This document shows, one piece after another, positions 26,686 to 39,431 of a stretch of DNA of 64,000 nucleotides; position 1 is the first letter of the stretch; each line of letters starts with the position of its first letter. The stretch comes from Spinacia oleracea (Eukaryota > Streptophyta > Magnoliopsida > Caryophyllales > Amaranthaceae). Below the pieces are notes generated by a model. It was not told where the DNA came from. It was given only the letters and a program-made list of their open reading frames with translations, and searched no databases. The position numbers were made by a program, and so were the translations under genes. The stretch is from the NCBI RefSeq assembly GCF_020520425.1, contig NC_079489.1:19306001-19370000 (forward strand), written 5' to 3'.

Positions 26686-26924
26686 TAAATTAAAGCTTAT
26701 ATAAGTGGATAAAACAATAACATTTTTTTTATGGGACTTTGTAATTGTAGCTTAAGTTTTAATATGTATTTTGAAAAGATTCAAATTTACTTACTCTTTC
26801 TACGTAGCATAAATTTTACTACAATACATAGATATCTAAAAGATAGATTCAAGGTAAGAATTAGCTTACTTTTTGTGTAAGTGTAAAGTCAAAACATTTA
26901 CATCGGAGTAAAAAATATAGCTAA

Positions 26925-27230
26925 CCTCAGTTTTAAAAAGATCTTTATACTTTCCATTTTAATCTGTTTAATAATGTTTTTTACATTATTTTATATACTA
27001 TTTGACATAAAACTTTATTATCCTACAATTCTTACCCCCACAATATTTACAATTTTTTACTCAATTTCCGTACTTGATTCATTTTTGTTCTTACACTCAC
27101 CCACCTCTTTACAAATATCTCTTACTTTATCCATAATTTGTTATATTCATCCACTTTCTTATACACACTTTCTATCTCTTGTCTTAATATTTGTGTAAAT
27201 AGTATTTGTAAAGATTATTTTAAATCGAAT
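26925..27230. mobile_element. Stowaway-like MITE (family of 23645-23963)
   Basis: cagttttaaaaagatcttta near the left and gtaaagattattttaaatcg near the right are inverted. The interior is AT-rich with agtttt and ttactttatccat phrases. No ORF of interest. Confidence 0.45.
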
Positions 27231-27397
27231 ATAATATCATATATTATAATAGTATATAAAATTATAAATATAAGAACAAGCAATTCAGAGGCAAAAATTA
27301 TTCGAGTCTAATTTTGCTCAGTCGGACATTCATGCCTAATTACTGTCTTGACTTGAGCTTATTAGAGTTATACTTTCATATATTCAATATTCACTAA

Positions 27398-27587
27398 GGG
27401 TGCGTTCTATTCACCTGATTTTCACTTATTTTTTCTGAACTTATTTGAAATTATTAAAACTTATTTAAGTCATAAGTCGTACTTGGTCAACACTTATTTT
27501 TCCTGAACTTATCTTATCTGAACTTAACAGAACTTATCTGAACTTATTTTCCCGAAATAAGTGGAAATAAGGTGAATTAATTGAGAG
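27398..27587. mobile_element. Tourist-like MITE
   Basis: Flanked by TAA on both sides (27395-27397 and 27588-27590). The arms tattcacctgattttcactt and aagtggaaataaggtgaatt are inverted. The interior repeats ttatctgaactta. A TAA target duplication is typical of PIF/Harbinger-derived elements. Confidence 0.5.
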
Positions 27588-27590
27588 TAA

Positions 27591-29085
27591 GGCCAGGTGC
27601 TTTTGGACTTAATTGCAGTTCCATTCAGTTTAGCTCATCCTATTCAGTTCAATTCAAAAGAACGACATTGTGTTCATCGATCTAATTAACTTATACTTTA
27701 ATGATCTTATTTTATTATAATAATGTTAAATATTACTATTAATTATATTGTATTGTTCATCTTTATTTCCTATTATTATTATTATTATTATTATTATTAT
27801 GGGAAACCACCAAAACGTTACAAGCTTAACAAGCTACAAAGATCAAGTAAATTACAAGAAGTTGGAGGGGAGCCGAGATACAATCTGGGCCCCCACTCCT
27901 CTAGCTATGGCGAACCCGATCCTGCTGAAAATGTGGGCAGCTGCCCGAGCCCCAATGTCTTGAGCCCTAGAGTACGACTGGACCCGCTTCAGTAACGGAA
28001 CAGCACCTTTCTCTAATTCCCCAAAAGAAGAGAAGGAAAAAGGAAAGAAACCGTAACCCAAAGCCCTACAACGTGTCGCATACTTATCCTGCTTCCGCTG
28101 CGCTGCAACCGCCACAACCCGACCCGGAACGAAGTCTGACAACCCAGATTGCGTCATGGGGGAAGACCCAGTCAAGTCAACACACACATCGACACCGCCA
28201 TCCCAAGAATAAAGCAATATATCTGCAGGACGAAGAGCTCCATTACTCTCACTAGTCAGCCCAACATCAACCTCCTTGCGAGCAGAAATCCCCGACCGAT
28301 AGCAAATATCCAAAAGGGTATCACGAACAACATTATGCCGATGTTTAATACCCACAATCCCAGCACAAGACACGGCATGATCCCCATAAATGTCCCCATC
28401 GAAAACCCGAGAGCAAGCAGAACAAGGCGCCGAATCAGAGAACAACGGAATACCCAACCGATAGCAAAGAACCGAACAGTAAGTCTTACCGTTCATAGTC
28501 TGGCCCAAACCCGAGATGGGGACTGCCCGCAACCAAGCTGAGGAGGAATCCCCCTGCTGTGATTTCCATAGGGCAACATGACGGGAAGATAAGGAGTGGG
28601 CGGATTCCGCATCAGCAGTAACCTTCGTGAAATATATGTCTGCCAATTTCTTCATGAGAGTGGGGGCAGCGATCTCACTAGGGCTACTCATAAGGTCGGT
28701 CTCCACGGTCCTATTGAAAAGACCAAGAGCATCATCAAAGGCCGACCCTGGACCATCAACACCCGAACGCCGAAGAAGCGAATCCTGCAAACCAGAAGAC
28801 TGCAAACGGGATGCAAGAAAAGCATAATGCCGAACATCACCAGCTGAATAAACACCCAATCCTCCATAAGAATAAGGCAAGGTAGCAAGACGCCATTGCC
28901 AGTCACCGAACCCAGGATTAGTATTATTATTATTATTATCATTATTATTATTATTACTAGTATTAGTATTATTAATATTATTATTTTTATATTATTATTG
29001 TTTGTTATTTGTTATAATTATTTATTATTTATTATTTATTCAGTTCAGTCCAGTTCATCCAAAAAAAGATCAGAAGAACAGGGTC
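27591..29085. mobile_element. Tourist-like element with a microsatellite core carrying a non-LTR insertion
   Basis: Left ggccaggtgcttttggactt, right, read inverted, gaccctgttcttctgatctt; TAA flanks at 27588-27590 and 29086-29088. Both arms are rich in cagttcagttc words. The core is a TAA/TTA microsatellite now split by the fragment at 27800-28918. Confidence 0.5.
27800..28918 (-). mobile_element. 5'-truncated non-LTR retrotransposon encoding CCHC motif and restriction-like endonuclease
   Basis: The open frame runs from the microsatellite at 28918 down to TAA at 27852; I count residues from the codon at 28880 (342 aa). It continues upstream as PGFGDWQWRLATLPYSYGG, so the protein is the C-terminal end of a longer one. 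Visible: C153-x2-C156, H168 and C173 (zinc-type knuckle), RHN (181-183), E203, RPAD (217-220), D231/D235 and KQDKY (263-267). This order, CCHC then RHN then PD..D..K..KY, is that of the restriction-like endonuclease domain of R2/R4-type non-LTR elements. After a UTR of about 50 nt the minus strand ends in (ATA)n. I recall conserved plant proteins with the same GGLGVYSAGDV and GARAAxHIF blocks attached to a reverse transcriptase. That this fragment is such an element is inference; the RT part is absent. Confidence 0.6.
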
Positions 29086-29115
29086 TAACATGTACTTGTA
29101 TAGTTGTATGAGTTG

Positions 29116-29550
29116 TGTACGGGAAGCCCTACCGGCATGCCGGTAGGACAGCCCATAACAGCTGTAACATATGCATATATTCATAAGAAGCACCAAGGGT
29201 GCAGTCGGTAGTCAGGGTTTACAATCCCAGCCGGCATTGCTCTGACATCATCCATCTATCAGAGCCGAAAGAGAGGACCCGGACCCAACGGGTAATAACC
29301 CGGATCCTCCGTACAAGTAACCCGTCTATATATACGGACCCCCATCAATGCCAAAGGTACGCAATTCCACCCCAATCATTCTTATAAGCATTTATTACAG
29401 AGCTATCAGCATAATCTGACTTAAGCATCGGAGGGGTAATTCTCGGATCACCCCCGAGGCTAGTTAACGGTTTCACTGTGCAGGATCCAGTCAGCAATCT
29501 CAGTCGGAAGCCAGTCATCCCTTTCCTGTTCCAAGTCCACAACCGGAACA
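29116..29550 (+). repeat. 5' LTR of the Tat-lineage element
   Basis: 435 bp, TG...CA, beginning TGTACGGGAAGCCCTACCGG. It contains a palindromic ccggcatgccgg near the start and a TATA-like tatatata at 29327-29334, the probable promoter. About 98.4 percent identical to the 3' LTR. Confidence 0.93.
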
Positions 29551-29551
29551 A

Positions 29552-29570
29552 TTGGCGCTAGAAGGAGGGG
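29552..29570 (+). other. Primer-binding site of the Tat-lineage element
   Basis: ttggcgctagaaggagggg directly follows the 5' LTR; a TGGCGC start is typical of this lineage. Confidence 0.65.
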
Positions 29571-29652
29571 ACCCCCACTTGTAAACAGAACCCACAGCCA
29601 GATATAAAAAAAAAAAAAAAAACACCCAAACCATCAAAGTTCACCATTGAGA

Positions 29653-31290
29653 ATGGAAGGTACGCAGTCAGATTCGTATAAGAAAAGCAAAAAACAGGCC
29701 TCGAAAACAACCCCACAGAGTACACAGACGACAAAAACAACAACCTCGCTGAAATCCACGCTGTTTTCAGCAGAGCCAATCATAACACCCGTCAATGATC
29801 AACCCACCCCCCAGCTAGGGAGCCAGTCGGTAGTCAGCAAAACTACGACTGCGGCAACACCCTTACATGTCCTTGGATACTCAGTCGAGGACGACGACTC
29901 AGACGAAGAGCCCGAAAGCCCAGCTCAAGATAACACGCAAATGCCGTCTGAACTCGCCGGTCAGTTCTCGGAGGAACAGCTGGCCACAGCAAGGGCGGTG
30001 ATGGCCGCGATGTCGTCCCTGAAGCCAGCAAGGAAAGCAAACACAGAACCCGCACCCAGGACAATCATGAACCAGGCAACGGAAACACCAGTCGACACAA
30101 AGAGGAAGAGACTACCGATAAAAAACCTATTCGGAGAACAGATCATAGAACAACACGAACAACACCCCAACACAAACCAGGCGATTGCTCTGCGCAGTCG
30201 GTCAGAACCCATGGTCATCGAGGAGACAAGAGAAGCGCCTCAAAGATACGCGCCGCGCCGTTACACCATCCAACCTGCAAACTCACCCCTGTGCGCGGAC
30301 ATTCTGGAAGAACCAATGGAGAAATTGAAGTTCCCACTTTGCAAGTATGACGGATCCACCGATCCGGAGGTCCATTGCAACACGTTCGAGCAACATATGA
30401 TGCTGTATACAGATTCCGATGCCATGTGGTGCAAAGTATTTCCCTCCACACTGTTGGGAGTGGCGTCCGGGTGGTATAAGGGACTGCCAAAGGGGTCAGT
30501 ATACAATTACCGACAGTTAAAAGCAGAGTTCATGCTCCGGTTTATCAGTCGGCAGCAGAGAAAGAAAACGTCAGGAGAACTGATGGCAGTCACCCAAAGG
30601 AGCGGAGAGTCCTTAAGAGATTACCTCACCAGATTCAACAACGAATCCACCAGCATACCAAACTTGCAACAAGATATAGTTGTGGTGGCCCTGATGAGAG
30701 GAATGAACCACTGCGAGTTCAAAAAATACTTGGGAAGGAAATCCTTCAGGGATCTGGGAAGCGCACTGGTGAAGGCCCATGAATACATCAAAAGTGATGA
30801 ACTGATGACAATCCCAAACCATTATCAGTCGGCACCGACTAGAAATGTCGCGCCTAGGCCGGCTTAGCCGGCGCAGCAAAATCAGAATAGGGGATTCAGG
30901 AAGGATGATCAGAGGAGGGACCTCCGAGGGAGAGATCACCAGAAACAGTCAACCAACACCTACCCCACTTTCCATGAATACACCCCATTGAACGCCCCAA
31001 GAGCCGCAATTTACAATGTCAATAAAAACGAAAACTGGAAAATGCCTCCACCAATGAGCGACAAACCCAGACCACAGTCGAAGTACCGTGCATTCCATGA
31101 CGACTGTGGGCACTATACGGAAGACTGCAAAGATTTGAAAGATAACATCGAAGATATGATCAGGAGAGGCTACCTGACGCAATATAAAGCTCGACAGGGC
31201 AACAACAACCAACAGAATAGCAGCCGGCAGAGCAATAACACAAACAACAGGTTACCATCCACCCAAACACCACTCAGAATATAACAAAAG
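29653..31290 (+). other. gag region of the Tat-lineage element
   Basis: Capsid-type retrotransposon gag domain at about 30300-30790 (recognisable LKFPLCKYDGSTDPEVH and SGWYKGLP), then a short cysteine-histidine region at about 31085-31190 of the form FHDDCGHYTEDCKDLK, as in Tat gag proteins. Degraded. Confidence 0.8.
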
Positions 31291-31469
31291 GCACCAGAAA
31301 CCAGCCGCAGCGGAGAGGCTAGAAACAATGGCCATAAAGGGCCGACAGTATGGGTCATATCCGGCGGACCGTGCCATAGAGGAACAATCAGTGGAGCAGG
31401 TAGAAGCCTGGGCGAGCACCACCACCTGATAAACTATCATAGCGCCAGAAAATGGCCGTCACCCCAAGT

Positions 31470-34400
31470 CATGCCAAACATCTCGTTCACCCCTGCCGAC
31501 TGCCGCGGAATCATATACCCCCACGACGACCCACTGGTTTTGGGCCTCGAAATAGAAAACTTCCCAGTAAAAAGAATATTGGTGGATGGAGGGAGTTCAG
31601 CGAATATTATCTTTTGGGAAGCCTTCATTCAGCTGAAAATAGACGAGAAGGAGCTCACACGAGTCAACTATCCAGTGATAGGATTTTCCGGAGCCACTGT
31701 CTTTCCGGAAGGTAGCATCAGGCTACCGGTGCAGATTGGAGAGGGGAGGACCGCATGGGACCTAATGGTAGACTTCTTGGTAATCAAAGTGCCAGCTGCA
31801 TACAACGTCATCGTGGGCCGACCATTCATCCACGATGCACAGGCAGTGGTATCGACATACCATCTAACCATGATATACATGTCCAATTTCGAAAAGGCTG
31901 AGAGAATCCGAGGCAGTCAAGAGTCAGCAAGATCATGCTACTTGACGGCATTAAAAACACCAGGCCGATTGACCCCATCGATGAATATAACAAGGGAGGC
32001 AGCAACGAAAAGACCGGCAAAAAGCCAAACCCCAAAATCAGAGGGGGAACAATCTCTGTTGCCCAAGAAGGAGAAAAGGCAGAAACAGGAGTCACCCACA
32101 ATCGAAAGCATCGAGAAGGGGGCTACCTTACCCAAGCTAGAGGCCGGAGGAGAGGTGGAGGAAATTGAGCTGGTGGAAGGAGAAACCGGCAGAACAGTGA
32201 AGATAGGAACCGACATTGACCCACAGTTGCGGGTAAACATGATCGGTCTGTTGAGAGAACACGCGGATGTGTTCGCATTTTCTGCAGAAGAAATGCCAGG
32301 TATAAGCCCGGATGTAATCGAGCACCGACTGAACATCGACAGATCAGTTAGGCCGGTAAAACAAAAGAAAAGAAACTTCTCAACTGAAAAAAATCAAGCA
32401 ATATAGGAGGTAGAAAAGTTGCTGACAACAGGATTTATTGAACCATGCGACTACCCAGAATGGTTGGCCAACGTCGTAATGGTTAATAAATCAAACGGCT
32501 CGTGGAGAATGTGTGTAGATTTCACAAATCTGAATAGAGCATGCCCGAAGGATTGCTACCCACTGCCAAGAATCGATAGGCTAGTCGACTCCACATCCGG
32601 CCACGCACTGCTCAGCTTCCTCGATGCATTTTCCGGATACCACCAAGTCAGCCTTGCAACGGCCGACAGGAAAAAAGCAGCATTCATCACCGAGGGGGGA
32701 GTATTCTATTACAAGGCCATGCCGTTTGGGCTAAAGAACGCTGGGGCAACATACCAAAAGCTGGTCGACAGAGTGTTTGCAAACCAAAAAGGCCGCAACA
32801 TCGAAGTATACGTCGACGACTCCATAGTAAAAAGCAAATTGGAGAACGACCATGTGGACGACCTCAGGGAAACGTTCGAAACTCTACGCCAGTACCAGAT
32901 GAAGCTGAACCCCAAGAAATGTGTGTTCGGGGTGAAATCGGGGAAGTTCTTGGGTTTCCTTGTCAGCGAGAGAGGTATCGACGCAAACCCAGATAAGGTA
33001 GAAGCAATACTCAATCTGCCTCAGCCAAAAAGCATCAAAGATGTACAAAGGCTGACAGGAAGAATGGCAGCCCTGACAAGATTCGTTAGCAAGTCAGCCG
33101 ACAGGTCGATCCCATTTTTCAACACTCTTAAGCAGAACGGAAAATTTCAATGGGGAGAAACCAAAGAAAGAGCCTTTGAGAAGGTTAAAGACCATCTTCG
33201 AGCTTTGCCAACGATAGCCAGGCCGGAAGAGGGCGACAAGCTGCAGTTGTATGTGTCCGCTTCAGCCCGAACCATTGCTGCCGTACTGATCATCGAAAAA
33301 GACAAAGTCCAGCAGCCGATATACTTTGTCAGCCACATTTTAAATCCGGAAGAAGCAAGATACTCGCTGATATAAAAAATAGCCTATGCAGTCCTGATAG
33401 CCGCCCGAAAACTCAGACCATACTTTGATGCACATATCATAGAAATCCTGATGAACTTCCCACTAGAGAAGGCTTTGCAAAAAATGGATACAGCCGGCAG
33501 GCTGTTGCGATGGGCAATAGAGCTGTCGGAGTACGATCTTGAATTCCACCCGCACAATGCAATAAAAGCGCAAGCCTTGGCCGACTTTGTAGTCGAAGCA
33601 TCTTATCAGGAAGATGAAGCCAAAGCAGAATCTTGGGAAATATCGGTGGACGGATCAGCCGCCCAGTCGGGAGCGGGAGCCGGCGTTGTCATGACTTCTC
33701 CGACAGGAGATAAGTTCGAATACGCAATCAGATTCACTTTTGCAGCTTCGAACAACGAAGCAGAATATGAGGTAGCCATCGCAGGGGTACAGCTGTGTTT
33801 GTTGGCAGATGCCAAGAGGATAGTAATGACAACAGATTCTCAGTTGGTGGAAAATCAGTTTTCAGGAGAGTACGAAACCAAAGAGCCGTCAATGCGGCGA
33901 TATCAAGAGAAACTGAAGGCACTCACAGCGAAGTTAGAAGCTTTTGAGATCAAGCTGGTCCCTAGAGCGTTGAACACTGCCGCATACAGCCTAGCAAAAC
34001 TAGCCAGTTCGAAAGCAGTCGAACTCAATAGATCAGTAATGATAGAAATCATGCACAGAAGGAGTACGGAGGATAAAGGAAAAGAAGTAATGGTCATCAC
34101 GGCAAACAAAGAATGGTACGACAATATCTGGACGTACAAGACGACAGGAGTGCTCCCGGCCGATATCAAGGAGGCAAAGAAAATTAAAAAGACGTCTGCT
34201 GGTACGTTATATATATCCGGGACAACTCTATAAAAGAGCATTCAGTCTCCCCCTGCTGCGATGTTTGACGGCATACGAGTCCGCAAGATTAATCGAAGAG
34301 ATGCATGAAGGAATATGCGGAAACCATGTAGGAGGAAAAACACTTGCTTTGATCTGCCAAAGACAAGGTTACTACTGGCCAACTATGCTCGAGGACGCAC

Positions 34401-35350
34401 AAAGCTACGTCAAGAAATGTGAAAAATGCCAGTTGTTCGCTCCAGTAATACGCATGCCATCAAATGACCTGATGCCCATTCTGAATCCAATTCCATTCGC
34501 CCAATGGGGAATGGATATTGTGGGACCCTTCACAACAGCCTATGGAGGCAGGAAGTTCTTGATCGTTGCCGTCGACTACTTCACAAAATGGATTGAGGCC
34601 GAGCCGGTAGCAAAGATAACATCCAACCAAGTACGGAAATTCATCTGGAAGAGTATTATAACAAGGTTCGGAATACCGACAGCAATAGTATTCGACCATG
34701 GATGCTATTTCGACTGCGCGCCTATCCAAGCATTCTTGGCAGACTATCGGATCAAGTTCACATACGCGTCAGTCTGCCACCCACAGAGCAACGGGCAAGC
34801 CGAGGCTGCAAACAAACAGATACTCATAGCCCTTAAGAAAAAGATGGATGAATTCAAGGGAAAGTGGGCGGACACAGTCTCAGAAGTTCTATGGGGTAAT
34901 CGAACGACGGTAAAAGAAGCAACGGGAGAAAGCCCTTTCAAACTATGCTTCGGATCAGAAGCAGTCATACCGGCTGAAGTAGCACTACCCACCTTCCGCA
35001 TCCAGCATTATGAAGAACATGGAAACGACAGCTTACTCAGGCACCAGCTAGATTTCTTGCCAGAGGTCAGATTGCAAACTGAAATTAAGTCGGCAGCATA
35101 CAAGAACAGAATGAGCAAGGCCTATAACAAGCGGGTAAAACATAGGAAACTAGAAGTAGGCGACCTTGTACTCCGCAGGACGGCGACAACCGGCAAGGCT
35201 CAAAAGCAAGGCAAACTGACTGCAAATTGGGAGGGGCCTTACCAAATATGGGAAGAAGTAGTAGCTGGATCGTACAGACTAATGGAGATGGATGGAACAC
35301 CGCTGAAGAACTCATGGAACGCAGATACCTTAAGAAAATTCCATGTATGA
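31470..35350 (+). other. pol region of the Tat-lineage element (protease, RT, two RNase H, integrase)
   Basis: In order: aspartic protease with DGGSSANI (about 31570-31600), reverse transcriptase with EVYVDDSIVKS near 32805-32835, a first RNase H (about 33160-33370), a second RNase H of the archaeal-like type starting ISVDGSAAQSGAG (about 33640-34020), and integrase with a zinc-binding N terminus, a core starting WGMDIVGPF and HPQSNGQAEAANK (34265-35350). Degraded. Confidence 0.85.
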
Positions 35351-35939
35351 CGTTGTACGAAAACATAATGTAACAAGGCCGATAGAGCCATATTTTGAAA
35401 TCTAATATATAAGCTGCAAGTATATTCCAGGTAAACTATACATAAACAAAATCAAAGGTTGAGCACATTGGCTCAGTCAGTAATGTTGCAAGATAGGACA
35501 TAAACGAAGAAAAAGGTTGAGCACATTGGCTCAGTCAGCAATGTTGCAAGATACGACAAAAACGAAACAAAAGGTTGAGCACATTGACTCAGTCAGCAAT
35601 GTTGCAAGATACAACATAAACGAAGCAAAAGGTTGAGCACATTGGCTCAGTTAGCAATGATGCAAGATACGATACAAACGAAAGCAAAAGGTTGAGCACA
35701 TTGGCTCAGTCAGCAATGATGCAAGATACGATATAAACAAAAGCAAAAGGTTGAGCACATTGGCTCAGTCAGCAATGATGCAAGATACGATACAAACGAA
35801 AGAAAAAGGTTGAGCACATTGGCTCAGTCAGCAATGATGCAAGATACGATATAAACAAAAGCAAAAGGTTGAGCACATTGGCTCAGTCAGCAATGATGCA
35901 AGATACGATATAAACAAAAGCAAAAGGTTGAGCACATTG

Positions 35940-37377
35940 TGTAATTCCCCATATTTTAAAACATATTTATTAACAACAATTAGTCTTAATTTGAAATTTG
36001 AGTTTTCTTTTTATAAAACGAGTGAATTAAATTTCGTTTATAATTATTTTTTCGGTTGTTTTAATTATATTATAATTGAAATTAAAATGTTTTGGATTAT
36101 GAATTATGTTTAATTTCCTAAAATGTAACGATTTTCTAAGTTATTTTTTTAAAGCGATTTCATAATTTTATAAGCGAAAATATTAATCATTTATATTATT
36201 TATTGATTTGAGTTAACTAGTTTCTAAAACTTTATTAATTTATAAAATTACGATTTTAAAACCGCAATGCTTTTATATATGCAACTTATTTTCTAAAAAC
36301 GTATCGAGTTATTTAAACTATTTTCTAAAATATATTCATTGGGTCAATCGTTTCAACATTACATAGTCAAGCCCAAACCAATAAGCCATTCAAGCCCATC
36401 AAAATGCCATCCTAAATCAGAAATTCTAAACTCAAAAGAAAAAGGAAAATAAAAATCAACACCAACATCATCAACATCACGCATCATCATCACTAATCAC
36501 CATGTTCATCATCATGCATCCATGGAAGTTTCTTGCAAATTGCAAATTCACTACTTAGCTTCTTCTACGTGTAAATCTCTAAATCAAACACCATCATCAA
36601 GCTCTCTCCACCATATGATGCACCACCCAAATCACCCAATCAAAATTGGTTTTCAATCTGAATAATCACTCAAATTCATCTATAAATAGTGCAAGGATTC
36701 AACTCAATTCAATTCACAAATCAATTGCAAATCCATCCTCAAATTTCAGCAAGTTTCAATTCAAGAAAAATCAAATTAAAAACTCCCTGCTTCTACAACC
36801 ACCACCGGAAGCCACCTGAAGGCGGACTCGCGCCGGCGTCCAGCCGCCCTCGCTCCGCCTCCTGCTCCTCCCTCCTGCTCGTCGTCCTCCCTCCACCACC
36901 GTTCGCCCTCCTCATCTCCCCTTCCTCTCGCGACTCCCTCCTCTCTCCTTCCTCTTCGCTGCGCTCCCTGCAGCGTCACCACCACCGGAACCCGCGACCA
37001 CCCTCCTCGCCGCCTGAATCACCGGCGCTACCCTAGCCCGACCGGCGAACCAACCCCACACAGCTCCTCCTTCCCTTCCTCCTCTGCCTTCTCCTATTTC
37101 GTTCCCCTGTAATATTGAAAGACCAAATTTGGTTTCCAGGAACTACTCCCAAATTTAATCAGTAAAATAAATACCCATAGTCCATTTATTTGACCCATTA
37201 AAGAGTAAGTTGGCCCATTTTTATTTTTTAAAGCCTTATTTATTTATTGCTATTCTATTTTTTTTATTTTCATTTTCGTTTCTATTTAGATTCTAACGTT
37301 TTAATTATTTTGCTGTGTTTTAAAGTTACTTCAATTGTTTAATAAAGTCGTTATTGAAATATAAATTCTAATGATAC

Positions 37378-37465
<88 letters not shown>

Positions 37466-38715
37466 TTATTATCAAGAATATGACGTTTATTAATTTATAA
37501 CTTTGAAAATTAAGAATATAAAAGTACTTCTATTAATTATTTTATAATTTACGAATTAACGTTTTTCAAAAAGTAAAAAGGATAATTTTATTTTATAAGT
37601 CGTTTTTATTAATTCAATCGAGTTACTAATATTAATTATTTAATAAACAAGAAGAAGAGGTCCTTGGAGCTCAAGAAGAACGGCTCATCGAAAGTAAGGA
37701 AAACGAGTGCTAATAGAGGTTGAGGTAACATCTATTGCTAACACCCACAATCCCCTTCGCAAATGCGTTTATGGAAATGATTTATGAATTTGAGAAAAGC
37801 TTTATGATTTACAACCATGTTTATGATACGATTCTTGTTTGAATCGTGGGATTCTCTTTTTATTTCAATAATGAATTTATTAAAGTATGAATGATTTCAA
37901 TGAGCCTTACGAAGCATGATTTATGATTATGAAATGATATTCTGTCAACGCATGAATAAGAAACGAAACATGATAATGAAAAGCGAAAGACAAGGTTCTT
38001 GCAGTATTTGATCTGTTCTGTTTTGATTCTGATTCTGATTCTGATTCTGATTATGGTCGTGCACGTACCCTCGTACCCCGCTACCCCATGATGGGTAACG
38101 TCTGTTTCTGTCTGATTATGATGGTACGATCTGGTGGGAGACGTCCTACATTCTGTTCATACTTGCCAGTAACCATGAATGAATGTTTTTAATAATATAA
38201 TGGAAAACTATTACATTTTATCTTATTTGTTTATCTTGAATTGCAAAAGATTTTATGAAATGATTTGCAAAAGGTTTTACAATATTCTACTCTCCTTCTG
38301 TTTGCAAGTAAAATGAATTGAAATGAATTTACGTTGTTAGGGTAGTTGTTACTGGGCCTCGGCTCATGATATTGCTTTTGGTTTTAGGTACCGAAGAGGA
38401 CAACGGGATGGATTAGTGGTGAGGACGTATCAGTTAAAGCAAGGTTACTCAGTTTAATAAGTGAGCTTCACTAGTTAATTATGTACTGAAAATCTAGCTT
38501 TAATTCTAAGAATTATTATAGTTTGTATTATGACAATTTAGTTAATATCACGAGTCTTTTGTTTCATTAATCTTAGTTTATATTTATATTTAATTATGCG
38601 CCTTGTACCTCTCAATAGAGAGGTACGACATGTGACGCACCGACTAAACTAGGATTCCGCTGCTAATTATAGATTAATTAACTTAATAAAATTGATTAGA
38701 AGTCGGGGCGTTACA
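35940..38715. mobile_element. Solo LTR, about 2.8 kb, of another Ty3/gypsy-like element
   Basis: Begins TGTAATTCCCCATATTTT and ends GTCGGGGCGTTACA (TG...CA), flanked by CATTG on both sides (35935-35939, 38716-38720). A TATA-like ctataaatag at about 36681 would be its promoter. No gag or pol. Long LTRs with TGTAA..TTACA ends occur in Del/Tekay chromoviruses, but the lineage is not proven. It inserted after the host element's tandem array had formed. Confidence 0.8.
37378..37464. repeat. (TTA)n microsatellite inside the solo LTR
   Basis: About 29 TTA/ATT units with hardly any interruption. Confidence 0.92.
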
Positions 38716-39431
38716 CATTGGCTCAGTCAGCAATGATGCAAGATACGATACAAACGAAAGCAAAAGGTTGAGCACATTGGCTCAGTCAGCAATGATGCAA
38801 GATACGATACAAACGAAAGCAAAAGGTTGAGCACATTGACTCAGTCAACAATGATGCAAGATACGATATAAACAAAAGAAAAAGGTTGAGCACATTGGCT
38901 CAGTAAGCAATGATGCAAGATACGATATAAACGAAAGCAAAAGGTTGAGCACATTGGCTCAGTCAGCAATGATGCAAGATACGATACATAACAAAATCAA
39001 AGGTTGAGCACATTGGCTCAGTCAGCAATGGGGAAACATAGGACACAACACAATAGTTAGAAAACGCCATTACGTGACAAGTCGAACAAAATGAAACAAA
39101 CGAGTAATCCATTAAGTACATCACACAAAAGTTAAGAAATACAAAGACGACAGCCACCACCCAAAGATAGAAAAACGCAGAGTGAGTAGCTGTTTAACGG
39201 CACAAACATACGCCGCAAACGGCGCAGTCAAGACGAACACAACGTTCTTGAAACACTAATACGCAACAAAAGGCGAGTGCCACAACAACTAAAAATAAGC
39301 AAAAGAAATTGCTCATAAATTGCATCCGCCAATAACATTCACAAAACTACCAACAGAAATTAACAAGTGCGAGGCCTGAAATAACTGTTGGAAGAGCCAC
39401 AGGAAGAGCCTGGTGATGACTGCCAAGACCG

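Larger units (their letters stand above)
35455..39035 (+). repeat. 58/59-bp tandem repeat block in the 3' region of the Tat-lineage element, split by a solo LTR
   Basis: Unit aggttgagcacattggctca followed by gtcagcaatgatgcaagata and a variable cgatataaacgaaagca part. About nine copies lie at 35455-35939 and about five to six at 38716-39035. The two halves are one array interrupted by the insertion at 35940-38715. Tat-lineage elements are known for tandem repeats in this region. Confidence 0.88.

Noticed and set aside
28149-28541. Plus-strand open frames opposite the endonuclease fragment
   Set aside because: Shadows of the minus-strand frame, which carries the recognisable motifs.
29199-29387. 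Open frame found identically at 43723-43911
   Set aside because: Lies wholly inside the two LTRs; it is repeated because the LTRs are repeated.
36689-37036. Pro/Ser-rich open frame of 115 codons in a GC-rich patch
   Set aside because: Sits in the solo LTR just after its TATA-like motif; composition is low-complexity and no domain is visible.
35455-39035. Regular 58/59-bp repeats considered as a CRISPR-like array
   Set aside because: Units are directly adjacent with no unique spacers, inside a plant retrotransposon 3' region; CRISPR arrays are not expected here.
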